In this document: in pieces, positions 9,150 to 15,872 of the stretch | Layout of the letters: the number at the start of each line of letters is the position of its first letter | Position numbering within the stretch: the first letter of the stretch is position 1 | NCBI GenBank assembly: GCA_023421635.1 | Contig: JAEZSU010000143.1 | Span: forward strand, 1-15,969 | Direction of reading: 5' to 3' | Length of the DNA: 15,969 bases | Source of the DNA: Actinomycetes bacterium | GTDB lineage: Bacteria > Actinomycetota > Actinomycetes > Actinomycetales > Microbacteriaceae | Notes under the pieces: model-generated | What the model was told of the DNA's origin: nothing | Databases searched by the model: none | The model's input: only the letters and a program-made list of their open reading frames with translations | Translations under genes and position numbers: made by a program

Positions 9150-9802
9150 CGCTCATCCTGATCGCAGAGGACGAACCGCGCATCTCCTCCTTCGTCAAGC
9201 GCGGCCTGGAATCCGCGGGGTTCGCGACCGAGGTCGTCACCGACGGTGCGGAGGCGCTGGAGCGGGCACAGTCGAGCGGGGTGGACCTGCTGCTGCTGGA
9301 TGTGGGGCTGCCGACGATGGACGGGTTCGAGGTGCTCCGGCACCTCCGCGGGCAGGGCTCGACGCTGCCGGTGATCATGCTCACGGCGCGCAGCAGCACC
9401 CGTGACACGGTCGACGGGCTCAACGCGGGCGCGAACGACTACGTGCCCAAGCCCTTCAAGTTCGACGAGCTCCTCGCCCGGGTGCGGTCGCGGCTCCGCG
9501 AGAACGTCGCCACCGGCACGATCTCGATCGTCCACAGCGATGTCCGCCTGGACGTCCTCGCACGGCGAGCCACGGTCGCCGGCCGTGAGATCGACCTCTC
9601 GGCCCGGGAGTTCGCGCTCGCCGAGCAGTTCCTCCGTCATCCCGGCCAGGTGCTGAGCCGCGAGCAGCTCCTCTCGAGCGTGTGGGGGCTCGACTTCGAC
9701 CCGGGCTCGAACGTGGTCGACGTGTACGTGCGGTACCTGCGCACGAAGTTCGGGCACGAACGGATCACCACGGTGCGCGGCGCCGGCTACCGCTGGGAGT
9801 GA
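9146..9802 (+). CDS. OmpR/PhoB-family response regulator
   Basis: DNA-binding response regulator of 218 residues, the partner of the preceding kinase. The receiver domain (about 3-117) has the acidic pair Glu8/Asp9, phosphoacceptor Asp52 in LLLLDVGLP, Thr80 and Lys102 (KPF). A winged-helix domain follows (about 127-217), with LSAREFALAEQFLRHPG, a recognition region near NVVDVYVRYLRTK and the final hairpin ITTVRGAGYRWE. The ATG at 9146 overlaps the kinase stop, with GAGAGG at 9133-9138 as ribosome site. A longer upstream reading of this frame lies inside the kinase gene and is rejected. Target genes are unknown. Confidence 0.95.
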   Translation: MTLILIAEDEPRISSFVKRGLESAGFATEVVTDGAEALERAQSSGVDLLLLDVGLPTMDGFEVLRHLRGQGSTLPVIMLTARSSTRDTVDGLNAGANDYVPKPFKFDELLARVRSRLRENVATGTISIVHSDVRLDVLARRATVAGREIDLSAREFALAEQFLRHPGQVLSREQLLSSVWGLDFDPGSNVVDVYVRYLRTKFGHERITTVRGAGYRWE

Positions 9803-9823
9803 TCGCCGGCCACGGCACACGGA

Positions 9824-9857
9824 ACGGCCCCCGGCGCTGGGGGACGCCGGGGGCCGT
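9824..9857. terminator. Perfect GC-rich hairpin after the response regulator
   Basis: A perfect 13-bp inverted repeat pairs 9824-9836 with 9845-9857 around an eight-base loop (CTGGGGGA on plus, TCCCCCAG on minus). It begins 21 bases after the regulator stop. There is no U tract on either side, so it would be a non-canonical hairpin terminator. It could end the regulator transcript and also a minus-strand small RNA from the adjacent gap. The same eight-base loop caps the hairpin at 9936-9972. Confidence 0.7.
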
Positions 9858-9972
9858 GGAGGTGGAATCACGAGACCCGAACCCGTGATGTCGATCCCGG
9901 TACCGGGGGGAATCGAGAATCGACACTCCATGTTTTCCGGACGCGGGATCTGGGGGAATCCGACGCGTCGGA
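9824..9972 (-). ncRNA. Candidate C-rich-loop small RNA (6C-like)
   Basis: Read on the minus strand, this convergent gap folds as a series of hairpins. The first pairs 9964-9972 with 9936-9945 (9 bp, one bulge). It continues through a 4-bp inner stem (9958-9961 with 9946-9949) to the loop UCCCCCAG. The second is a perfect 7-bp stem (9919-9925 with 9889-9895) whose 23-base loop holds six consecutive C at 9905-9910. A small 6-bp stem (9884-9889 with 9867-9872) follows; it shares base 9889 with the second stem. The 13-bp hairpin at 9824-9857, again with UCCCCCAG in the loop, comes last. Actinobacterial 6C RNAs are defined by two hairpins with runs of C in their loops, so this resembles that family. 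I could not find a clear promoter, and the exact 5' end is unknown. Confidence 0.42.
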
Positions 9973-10030
9973 GGGAGGACATCGCTGCCTTCCGCTGCAT
10001 CCATCCTGCAGTCGTCCAGTGAGAGACGGG

Positions 10031-10066
10031 CGAACGGGGCGTGAGAATGCTCTCACGCCCCGTTCG
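10031..10066. terminator. Terminator hairpin of phoH
   Basis: A perfect 16-bp inverted repeat pairs 10031-10046 with 10051-10066 around the four-base loop ATGC. It starts five bases after the phoH stop (10072-10074, minus strand). No U run follows on the minus strand, only a pyrimidine-rich CCCGTCTCTC. It probably ends phoH and would also block plus-strand read-through from the kinase pair. Confidence 0.8.
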
Positions 10067-10071
10067 TGGTC

Positions 10072-11424
10072 TCAGGCGAGCTCGCCCTGCTCCAGCAGGT
10101 CGGTCACGAGGGCCGCGATCGCGGACCGCTCGGAGCGCTGCAGCGTGACGTGCCCGAACAGCGCATGGTCCTTCAGCGTCTCGATCACCGATGCGATCCC
10201 GTCGTGTCGACCGACACGCAGGTTGTCGCGCTGCGCGACGTCGTGGGTGAGCACCACCCGCGAGTTCTGCCCGATGCGGCTGAGCACCGTCAGCAGCACG
10301 TTCCGCTCGAGCGACTGCGCCTCGTCCACGATCACGAACGCTTCGTGCAGCGACCGACCGCGGATGTGGGTGAGCGGCAGCACCTCCAGCATCCCCCGCG
10401 AGAGCACCTCCTCCAGGACGTTGCCGGAGACGACCGAGCCGAGCGTGTCGAACACCGCCTGCCCCCAGGGGTTCATCTTCTCCGAAGCGTCGCCGGGCAG
10501 GTACCCGAGCTCCTGGCCGCCGACCGCGTACAGCGGGCGGAAGACGATGATCTTCCGCTGCTGCTGCCGTTCGAGCACGGCCTCCAGCCCCGCGCACAGC
10601 GCGAGCGCCGACTTGCCGGTGCCGGCACGGCCGCCGAGCGAGACGATGCCGACCTCGGGATCGAGGAGCAGGTCGATCGCGATGCGCTGCTCGGCGGAGC
10701 GTCCGTGCAGCCCGAACACCTCGCGGTCGCCCCGTACGAGGCGGAACTCGCCGGGTCCGGTGACCCGGCCGAGCGCGGAGCCGCGTTCGGAGTGGATCAC
10801 GAGCCCCGTATTCACCGGCAGCCCGCGCACCTGCTCGCTCACCGCGACTTCGGACTCGTAGAGGTCGCTGAGATCGTCTCCCGACACGTCGAGGTTCGCG
10901 ATGCCGGTCCAGCCGGAGTCGGCGGCTTGTTCGGCGAGGTACTCCTCCGCCGTCAGCCCGAGCGAGGCCGCCTTCACCCGCATCGGCAGGTCCTTCGAGA
11001 CCACCGTCACCCGGTGCCCCTCCTGCAGCAGGTGCATGGCCACCGCGAGGATGCGGGTGTCGTTGTCGCCCAGCCGCATCCCGGTGGGGAGCACGCTCGG
11101 GTCGGTGTTGGTCAGCTCCACCCGCAGCGTGCCGCCGCTGCCGACCGCGACCGGGAAGTCGAGCCGGCCGTGCTCGATCCGCAGTGCGTCGAGGTGGCGC
11201 AGCGCCTGGCGGGCGAAGTAGCCGAGTTCGGGATCGTGACGCTTGGCCTCCAGTTCGGTGATGACGACGACGGGGATCACGACCGAATGCTCCGCGAAGC
11301 GGAAGAACGCGCTCGGATCGCTCAGCAGCACCGAGGTGTCCAAAATATAGGAGCGCAGGTCAGTTTCCTGATCTGCGCTCTGGATGGTGTCCTGCCGGCT
11401 CTGCTCTGGTGCTCGTGTGGTCAC
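10072..11424 (-). CDS. PIN-PhoH family ATPase (PhoH2-like)
   Basis: A 450-residue fusion of an N-terminal PIN ribonuclease domain (about 24-155) and a C-terminal PhoH P-loop ATPase domain (about 240-445). The PIN acidic residues are visible as Asp29 (YILDTSVLL), Glu57 (ITELEAK), Asp120/Asp122 (LGDNDTRI) and Asp145 (SKDLP). In the ATPase part, Walker A is GGRAGTGKS (264-272, Lys271) and Walker B FVIVDEAQ (363-370), followed by [12 protein letters not shown] as the sensor region. The mycobacterial relative PhoH2 has been described as an RNA helicase/RNase; the same activity here is inference. The start is GTG at 11424, with GGAG six bases upstream. A 213-base leader separates it from the prenyl transferase on the same strand. 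Confidence 0.93.
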   Translation of the reverse strand: MTTRAPEQSRQDTIQSADQETDLRSYILDTSVLLSDPSAFFRFAEHSVVIPVVVITELEAKRHDPELGYFARQALRHLDALRIEHGRLDFPVAVGSGGTLRVELTNTDPSVLPTGMRLGDNDTRILAVAMHLLQEGHRVTVVSKDLPMRVKAASLGLTAEEYLAEQAADSGWTGIANLDVSGDDLSDLYESEVAVSEQVRGLPVNTGLVIHSERGSALGRVTGPGEFRLVRGDREVFGLHGRSAEQRIAIDLLLDPEVGIVSLGGRAGTGKSALALCAGLEAVLERQQQRKIIVFRPLYAVGGQELGYLPGDASEKMNPWGQAVFDTLGSVVSGNVLEEVLSRGMLEVLPLTHIRGRSLHEAFVIVDEAQSLERNVLLTVLSRIGQNSRVVLTHDVAQRDNLRVGRHDGIASVIETLKDHALFGHVTLQRSERSAIAALVTDLLEQGELA

Positions 11425-11637
11425 AACCCGCTCCCACTCCGGGGCGTCCGCCCGGGGTCCTCGCGTCGACCGTGGGTTGCGAGCCGCATCCTCCGGCCGA
11501 CTCGATCGGGCGCCGTGCCCGATGGGACGACCGTACGTCCGGCCGCCGCGTCGGCGTGCATCCCGCGCGGGCGTGTCGCGTGACGATTCCGTGAACGCGG
11601 GATTGCGGGCGTGCGCCGGGGGCGACGGATGGCGTGG
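11425..11637 (-). other. Structured gap upstream of phoH
   Basis: This non-coding gap lies between the prenyl transferase stop and the phoH start. It contains two adjacent hairpins: GGACG/CGTCC (11525-11529 with 11536-11540, six-base loop) and ATCGGGC/GCCCGAT (11505-11511 with 11517-11523, five-base loop). A looser 8-bp inverted repeat pairs 11560-11567 with 11596-11603. None is followed by a U tract. They may be a weak terminator for the upstream gene or part of the phoH mRNA leader. I recognise no known riboswitch and no convincing promoter. Confidence 0.4.
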
Positions 11638-12423
11638 TCAGCGGCCGAAGCGCCGGTCGCGCTTGGCGTAGTCGCGGATCGCGCGGAGGAAATCAACCTC
11701 TCGCAGGTCGGGGCCGAGCGCCTCGACGAAGTAGAACTCGCTGTGCGCCGACTGCCACAGCAGGAAGTCGCTCAGCCGCTGCTCGCCCGAGGTGCGGATC
11801 ACGAGATCCGGGTCGGGCTGCCCGCCGGTGTACAGATGCTCACCGATCTGTTCGGGGGTGAGGCTCGCCGCGAGTTCCTCGAGCGAGCCGCCGCGCTGGT
11901 CGTGCTGGGTGATGATGCTCCGCACGGCATCCACGATCTCGCCGCGTCCGCCGTAGCCGACGGCGAGGTTCACGTGCATGCCGGTCCGGGATGCCGTGCG
12001 CTGCTCGGCGTCCGCGAGGGCTGCGGCGAGTCCTTCGGGCAGCAGGTCGGCGCGGCCGACGTGCTGGACCCGCCAGTCGCGCTCGTCGGAGAGCTCCGCG
12101 GCGAGCTCCGCGATGATCTGGATCAGGTCGTCCAGCTCCTTCGTGTCGCGCTTGTTCACGTTGTCGACCGAGAGCAGGTAGAGCGACACCACCTTGACGC
12201 CCACGTCGTCGCACCAGCGCAGGAACTCGCGCATCTTGGCGGCCCCGGCCCGGTGCCCGTGCGCGGCGGTGGCGTATCCGAGTTGACGCGCCCACCGGCG
12301 GTTGCCGTCGATCATCATCGCCACATGCTGCGGCACGCCCCCGGGCGGGATCCGTCGACGCAGCCGCCTGCTGTAGAGCCGGTAGAGGGGTCCCCGTTCT
12401 CCACGCTCGCGGGCTGTCATCAC
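11638..12423 (-). CDS. Cis-prenyl transferase, probably short-chain (Z-FPP synthase type)
   Basis: Member of the isoprenyl (undecaprenyl diphosphate synthase) family, which condenses IPP onto allylic diphosphates in cis geometry. The 261 residues show MIDGNRRWA (37-45, Asp39 for magnesium-diphosphate binding), HGHRAGAAK (55-63), YGGRGEI (157-163) and DLVIRTSGEQRLSDFLLWQS (206-225). The segment LYLLSVDN replaces the LYAFSSEN of long-chain enzymes. Leu83 falls where mycobacterial Z-farnesyl diphosphate synthase (Rv1086) has its product-limiting Leu84, so a C15 product is likely. The start is taken as GTG at 12423, six bases after a TAGCGT box; the adjacent ATG at 12420 is the alternative. Divergent from trhA. 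Confidence 0.92.
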   Translation of the reverse strand: MMTARERGERGPLYRLYSRRLRRRIPPGGVPQHVAMMIDGNRRWARQLGYATAAHGHRAGAAKMREFLRWCDDVGVKVVSLYLLSVDNVNKRDTKELDDLIQIIAELAAELSDERDWRVQHVGRADLLPEGLAAALADAEQRTASRTGMHVNLAVGYGGRGEIVDAVRSIITQHDQRGGSLEELAASLTPEQIGEHLYTGGQPDPDLVIRTSGEQRLSDFLLWQSAHSEFYFVEALGPDLREVDFLRAIRDYAKRDRRFGR

Positions 12424-12429
12424 GTCTCT

Positions 12430-12435
12430 ACGCTA
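12430..12435 (-). promoter_or_regulatory. -10 box of a leaderless prenyl transferase promoter
   Basis: The minus strand reads TAGCGT, six bases (AGAGAC), then GTG-ATG. This is the same box-to-start distance as at ispH and the sensor kinase. There is no Shine-Dalgarno sequence and no clear -35 element. Evidence rests on the TAnnnT pattern and spacing alone. Confidence 0.42.
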
Positions 12436-12498
12436 CCCCTCCCGCGCCTTCCCACAGGATTCGCAGCGCACGTGCCGTTGCCGGCATACGGTCGCCCA

Positions 12499-12504
12499 TA
12501 CGCT
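12499..12504 (+). promoter_or_regulatory. Possible -10 box of trhA
   Basis: TACGCT lies seven bases before the GTG of trhA, with TTGCCG upstream at 12478-12483 (15-base spacer, short). GGAGGA (12505-12510) sits between the box and the start, only one base from the GTG, too near for normal ribosome binding. A leaderless or near-leaderless start is therefore possible. Confidence 0.32.
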
Positions 12505-12511
12505 GGAGGAC

Positions 12512-13231
12512 GTGAGTCGACGCCCGCGCGTGCCCGAGGTCCCCTCCCTGCCGCTGGTCGAGGAGGCGGCGTCGCATCGCGATGAGACGGAGATCAGACC
12601 CACCTGGCGCGGCTGGCTCCACGCCGGCACGTTCCCGGTGGCCCTGGTGCTCGGGATCGTGCTCATCGTGCTCGCGCAGGGCGCCGCCGCGAAGTGGTCC
12701 GCCGCCGTGTTCATGGTCAGCTCGCTGCTGCTGTTCGGCAACTCGGCGCTCTACCACCGGTTCGACTGGAAGCCGAAGGTCAAGGTCATCCTGAAGCGGA
12801 TCGACCACGCGAACATCATGCTGCTGATCGCCGGCACCTACACGCCGATGGCGGTGCTCGCCCTGCCGACCGAGAAGGCGGTGATCCTGCTCTCGATCGT
12901 GTGGGGCGGTGCAATCCTCGGCATCCTCTTCCGGGTGTTCTGGATCAACGCGCCGCGGTGGCTCTACGTCGCGCTCTACCTGGCGCTCGGCTGGGCGGCG
13001 CTGATGTACATCGGCGACCTGTTCCACACGAACGCCGCGATGATGGTGCTCGTCCTCGTGGGCGGCGTGCTGTACTCCGGCGGCGCAGTGGTCTACGCGC
13101 TGAAGCGCCCCAACCCGTGGCCGGGCGTGTTCGGCTTCCACGAGATCTTCCACGCGTGCACCGTGCTGGCATTCCTCTGCCACTGGACCGCGAGCCTGCT
13201 CATCTGCCTGCACCCCGCCTTCCACGGCTGA
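12512..13231 (+). CDS. trhA: TrhA/hemolysin III family (PAQR) membrane protein
   Basis: Seven-helix membrane protein of the PAQR/hemolysin III family, 239 residues. Bacterial members affect membrane homeostasis; the hemolysin name is historical. Predicted helices lie near 40-56, 63-80, 100-119, 123-142, 148-167, 175-195 and 213-233, after a 35-residue polar N-terminus. Metal-site residues expected of the family are present: His82 in SALYHRF, Asp98 in RIDHANIM, and His210/His214 in FGFHEIFH. The start is GTG at 12512. It is divergent from the cis-prenyl transferase, an arrangement I also recall for M. tuberculosis Rv1085c-Rv1086. It converges with the next gene, leaving only 14 bases between the stops and no obvious terminator. 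Confidence 0.92.
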   Translation: MSRRPRVPEVPSLPLVEEAASHRDETEIRPTWRGWLHAGTFPVALVLGIVLIVLAQGAAAKWSAAVFMVSSLLLFGNSALYHRFDWKPKVKVILKRIDHANIMLLIAGTYTPMAVLALPTEKAVILLSIVWGGAILGILFRVFWINAPRWLYVALYLALGWAALMYIGDLFHTNAAMMVLVLVGGVLYSGGAVVYALKRPNPWPGVFGFHEIFHACTVLAFLCHWTASLLICLHPAFHG

Positions 13232-13245
13232 GCGCACGGCGGCGG

Positions 13246-13545
13246 TCAGCCGCGGCGGGGATCTCGCTCGGGGTCGATGTCCTGGTCGTCGATGTCGCTC
13301 TCGAGCACGGCGCGGTCGCCCTGCGCGGCGGCGAGCTCCTCGGCGTCGAGCTGCTCGCGCACCTCGGAACGGTAGCGGGCGCGACGGATGCGCCGGAGCA
13401 TGTCGATCACGAGGAGGATGACGATCACCGCGAGGATCGCGATGATCGCGAACCCCCACGGGCCCGGCGTCACGAGCGATTCGTCCACCATGCCGGTGTC
13501 CTCGGGGGCGGGGGTGACCGCCGCGACCCGCAGGAGAAGATTCAT
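13246..13545 (-). CDS. Small single-helix membrane protein
   Basis: A 99-residue hypothetical protein. A short N-terminus leads to VTPGPWGF (25-32), one strong transmembrane helix (about 31-49), a basic stop-transfer patch (RRIRRARYR, 51-59) and an acidic tail rich in Asp/Glu. The VTPGxxGF entry to the helix recalls, from memory, small actinobacterial membrane proteins found next to mca (Rv1083 type). The ATG at 13545 is preferred over the longer reading from 13578 because AAGGA lies six bases upstream (13552-13556 on the minus strand). It is divergent from the DUF4307 gene across 76 bases. Function unknown; it could equally be a lineage-specific small membrane protein. Confidence 0.72.
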   Translation of the reverse strand: MNLLLRVAAVTPAPEDTGMVDESLVTPGPWGFAIIAILAVIVILLVIDMLRRIRRARYRSEVREQLDAEELAAAQGDRAVLESDIDDQDIDPERDPRRG

Positions 13546-13621
13546 CAGGTGTCCTTCGTTCTGAACGTGACGGCCCACGCGAGCGCATAGCCTTGAAGCA
13601 AGCCTATTCCGACGCGAGAGT

Positions 13622-14014
13622 GTGATGACAACCCAGCAGATGCTCGACGACCGCTACGGCCGCACCCACCGCGGCCGCCGGTTCTGGATCGTGTTCGCTG
13701 CGGTCGGCGTGGCCGCCGCCGTCGCGGTCACCGCCTGGTTCGCCTTCTCCGCCTCCCGTGGCGCCGCCGATGCCCGCGACACCGCCTTCGAACTCGTCGA
13801 CGAGCACACGGTCGCCATCTCGTTCCAGGTCTCAGCGCCCGCAGGGAGCGCGATCGTCTGCGCACTCGAAGCCCAGGACGAGGACCACGGGGTCGTCGGC
13901 TGGCGGATCGTGGAGTATCCGGCATCCGAGGCGCACACCCGCGCGTTCACCGAACGGGTGCCGGTGCTGTCCCAGGCGGCGACGGGTTTTGTCAACGCGT
14001 GCTGGGTGTCGTAG
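13622..14014 (+). CDS. DUF4307 domain-containing protein
   Basis: A 130-residue membrane-anchored protein of unknown function. The N-terminus includes MLDDRYGRT, typical of DUF4307. One transmembrane helix spans about 22-42, and the outer domain has Cys80 (IVCALEAQDEDHGVVGW) and Cys127 near the end (FVNACWV). The two cysteines could pair outside the cell (inference). The start is GTG at 13622, with an in-frame ATG immediately after it at 13625; the true start is either of these, since no good ribosome site decides. It precedes greA on the same strand, as in mycobacteria from memory, but a hairpin lies between them. Confidence 0.85.
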   Translation: MMTTQQMLDDRYGRTHRGRRFWIVFAAVGVAAAVAVTAWFAFSASRGAADARDTAFELVDEHTVAISFQVSAPAGSAIVCALEAQDEDHGVVGWRIVEYPASEAHTRAFTERVPVLSQAATGFVNACWVS

Positions 14015-14031
14015 CCTATCCGGAACATGAC

Positions 14032-14060
14032 GACGCCCCGGTGCCTGCCGGGGCGTCTTG
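14032..14060 (+). terminator. Hairpin between DUF4307 gene and greA
   Basis: A perfect 10-bp inverted repeat (14032-14041 with 14048-14057) with a six-base loop is followed by TTGG. It starts 18 bases after the DUF4307 stop and ends 45 bases before the greA start. It probably limits read-through, implying that greA is at least partly expressed from its own promoter in the remaining gap, though I see no clear -10 box there. Confidence 0.65.
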
Positions 14061-14102
14061 GCATTCGCGGCCCGCGTGGCCGCCACGACGAAGGAGACGA
14101 CC

Positions 14103-14594
14103 GTGTCTGCTGACGCTCCGGTGACCTTCCTCACTCAGGACGCTTACGATCGGCTCGCCGCCGAACTCGAGCACCTGTCCACCACCGGCCGCGAGGAGAT
14201 CGCGAAGCGCATCGAGGCCGCCCGGGAGGAGGGCGACCTCAAGGAGAACGGCGGCTACCACGCCGCCAAGGACGAGCAGGGCAAGCAGGAGGCCCGCATC
14301 CGCACGCTCCAGGCGCTGCTGAAGGACGCCAAGGTCGGCGAAGCCCCCACCAGCACCGGCATCGTCGAGCCCGGCACCGTCATCACGGCGACCGTCGCCG
14401 GCGGCGAAGAGGTCTTCCTCCTCGGCAGCCGCGAGATCGCCGTCGGCTCCTCGCTCGACGTGTACAGCGAGGCGTCGCCGCTCGGCGCCGCGATCCTCGG
14501 CCTCAAGGAGGGCGACACGACGAGCTACACGGCCCCGAACGGGCGTGAGATCCCGGTCGAGATCCTCAAGGTGGAGACCTACACCGGCCAGTGA
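14103..14594 (+). CDS. greA: Transcription elongation factor GreA
   Basis: Secondary-channel factor that stimulates RNA polymerase to cleave backtracked transcripts. It is 163 residues, near the family norm. The N-terminal coiled coil spans about 12-80 and carries the tip motif GDLKENGGYHAAKDEQG (44-60), with the acidic pair Asp45/Glu48 that holds the catalytic magnesium. The C-terminal FKBP-like domain follows (about 84-162; SPLGAAILGLKEGDT at 125-139). The GTG at 14103 is chosen because AAGGAG at 14091-14096 lies six bases upstream. The longer reading from 14058 adds 15 non-conserved residues next to the hairpin. It converges with ilvA. Confidence 0.96.
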   Translation: MSADAPVTFLTQDAYDRLAAELEHLSTTGREEIAKRIEAAREEGDLKENGGYHAAKDEQGKQEARIRTLQALLKDAKVGEAPTSTGIVEPGTVITATVAGGEEVFLLGSREIAVGSSLDVYSEASPLGAAILGLKEGDTTSYTAPNGREIPVEILKVETYTGQ

Positions 14595-14603
14595 CCGGAC
14601 CGT

Positions 14604-14640
14604 CGACGCCGGGCGCCAGCGGAGGCTGCGCCCGGCGTCG
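14604..14640. terminator. Shared terminator of greA and ilvA
   Basis: A perfect 12-bp inverted repeat pairs 14604-14615 with 14629-14640. Four inner pairs (14617-14620 with 14625-14628, one base bulged) close a GGAG loop. It sits nine bases after the greA stop and five bases after the minus-strand ilvA stop. No U tract is present on either strand, so this is a strong but atypical bidirectional hairpin. Confidence 0.8.
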
Positions 14641-14645
14641 GCGTC

Positions 14646-15872
14646 TCAGTCGGCGACGACCCTGGGCGCGTACCCCGCCTGCTGCAACGTGTCGATGACG
14701 AGGGCGCGGTGCTCGTCGCCGCGGGTCTCGACGCTCAGCTGCAGGATCACCTCGCTGATCTGCAGGCCCTGCCCGTGCCGGGTGTGGAGCACCTCGGTCA
14801 CGTTCGCGCCGACCTCGGCGAGCAGTTCCGACACCCGTGCGAGCTGACCGGGACGGTCGGGCAGCGGGATCTGCAGGGTCATGTAGCGGCCGGACGCCGC
14901 GAGTCCGTGCGCGATGACGCGCTGGAGCAGCAGCGGGTCGATGTTGCCGCCGGAAAGCACGGAGACGGTCGGACCGGTCGCCTGCACCTTGCCGGTCAGG
15001 ATCGCGGCGACACCCACCGCGCCCGCGGGTTCCACGACGAGTTTCGCCCGCTCGAGCAGCACGACGATTGCCCGTGCGATGTCGTCGTCGGTGACGGTGA
15101 CGACCTCGTCGACGACGTCGCGGATGACCTCGAACGGCACATCGCCGGGACGAGCCACCGCGATCCCGTCCGCGATGGTGGGCGCCGTCTCGACCTGCAC
15201 GGGCGCGCCGGCCGCGAGGGACGCCGGGTAGGCGGCGGAGTTCTCCGCCTGCACCCCGATGACGCGCACGGTCCGTCCGGCGGCCGCGGCGCGGGCCTTC
15301 ACCGCCGCGGCGACGCCCGCGATGAGTCCGCCGCCGCCGATGCCGACGAGCACGGTGTCCAGGTCGGGCATGTCCTCCCACAGCTCGAGTCCGAGCGTGC
15401 CCTGCCCGACGATGATGTCGTGGTGATCGTATGGCGGGATGAACACCGCACCGGTCCGCTCGGCGAACTCCGCGGCGAGCCGGAGCGGCGTCTCGACGGT
15501 CGTGCCCTCGAGCACCACCTCGGCGCCGTAGCCACGGGTCGCGAGGAGTTTCGGCACCGGCACGCCGAGCGGCATGAAGATGGTGGCCGTGATGCCGAGC
15601 CGCTTCGCCGCGAGCGCCACACCCTGCGCGTGGTTCCCGGCGGATGCGGCCACGACGCCGCGGGCGCGCTCCTCGGCCGTGAGGCGCGACATCCGGTAGG
15701 CGGCGCCGCGCACCTTGAACGAGCCGGTGCGCTGCAGGTTCTCCAGCTTCAGCCGCACCGGGACGCCCAGCGTGTCGGAGAGGTATTCGGAGTCGCTCAG
15801 CGGGGTCCGGGTGATCAGCGGCGCCAGGACGGCGGCGGCGTTCTCGAAGTCGGCCAGGGTCGGCAAGGTCAC
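14646..15872 (-). CDS. ilvA: Threonine ammonia-lyase with C-terminal ACT domain
   Basis: PLP enzyme that deaminates L-threonine to 2-oxobutanoate, the first step towards isoleucine or a catabolic step. The 408 residues show the PLP lysine Lys53 in TGSFKVRGA, the substrate loop SAGNHAQG (77-84), the phosphate-binding glycine loop GGGGLIAG (179-186) and an SGGN segment (307-310). A single ACT-like domain follows (about 330-405). The single short ACT domain resembles the 400-residue TdcB/IlvA type rather than the 500-residue enzyme with a double regulatory domain. Whether it is biosynthetic or catabolic cannot be settled here. The start is GTG at 15872, with AAGGAG nine bases upstream, overlapping the stop of the preceding gene (GTGA). 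Confidence 0.94.
   Translation of the reverse strand: MTLPTLADFENAAAVLAPLITRTPLSDSEYLSDTLGVPVRLKLENLQRTGSFKVRGAAYRMSRLTAEERARGVVAASAGNHAQGVALAAKRLGITATIFMPLGVPVPKLLATRGYGAEVVLEGTTVETPLRLAAEFAERTGAVFIPPYDHHDIIVGQGTLGLELWEDMPDLDTVLVGIGGGGLIAGVAAAVKARAAAAGRTVRVIGVQAENSAAYPASLAAGAPVQVETAPTIADGIAVARPGDVPFEVIRDVVDEVVTVTDDDIARAIVVLLERAKLVVEPAGAVGVAAILTGKVQATGPTVSVLSGGNIDPLLLQRVIAHGLAASGRYMTLQIPLPDRPGQLARVSELLAEVGANVTEVLHTRHGQGLQISEVILQLSVETRGDEHRALVIDTLQQAGYAPRVVAD

Noticed and set aside
9867..9889. A T-arm-like stem-loop on the minus strand (TTCGGGT loop), possible tRNA
   Set aside because: The invariant A of the T loop is missing, and no matching acceptor, D or anticodon arms are found on either side.
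9765..10004. A 79-codon open frame on the minus strand in the convergent gap
   Set aside because: No ribosome site, no homologous motif, it runs into the 3' end of the regulator gene, and the region is better explained by RNA structure.
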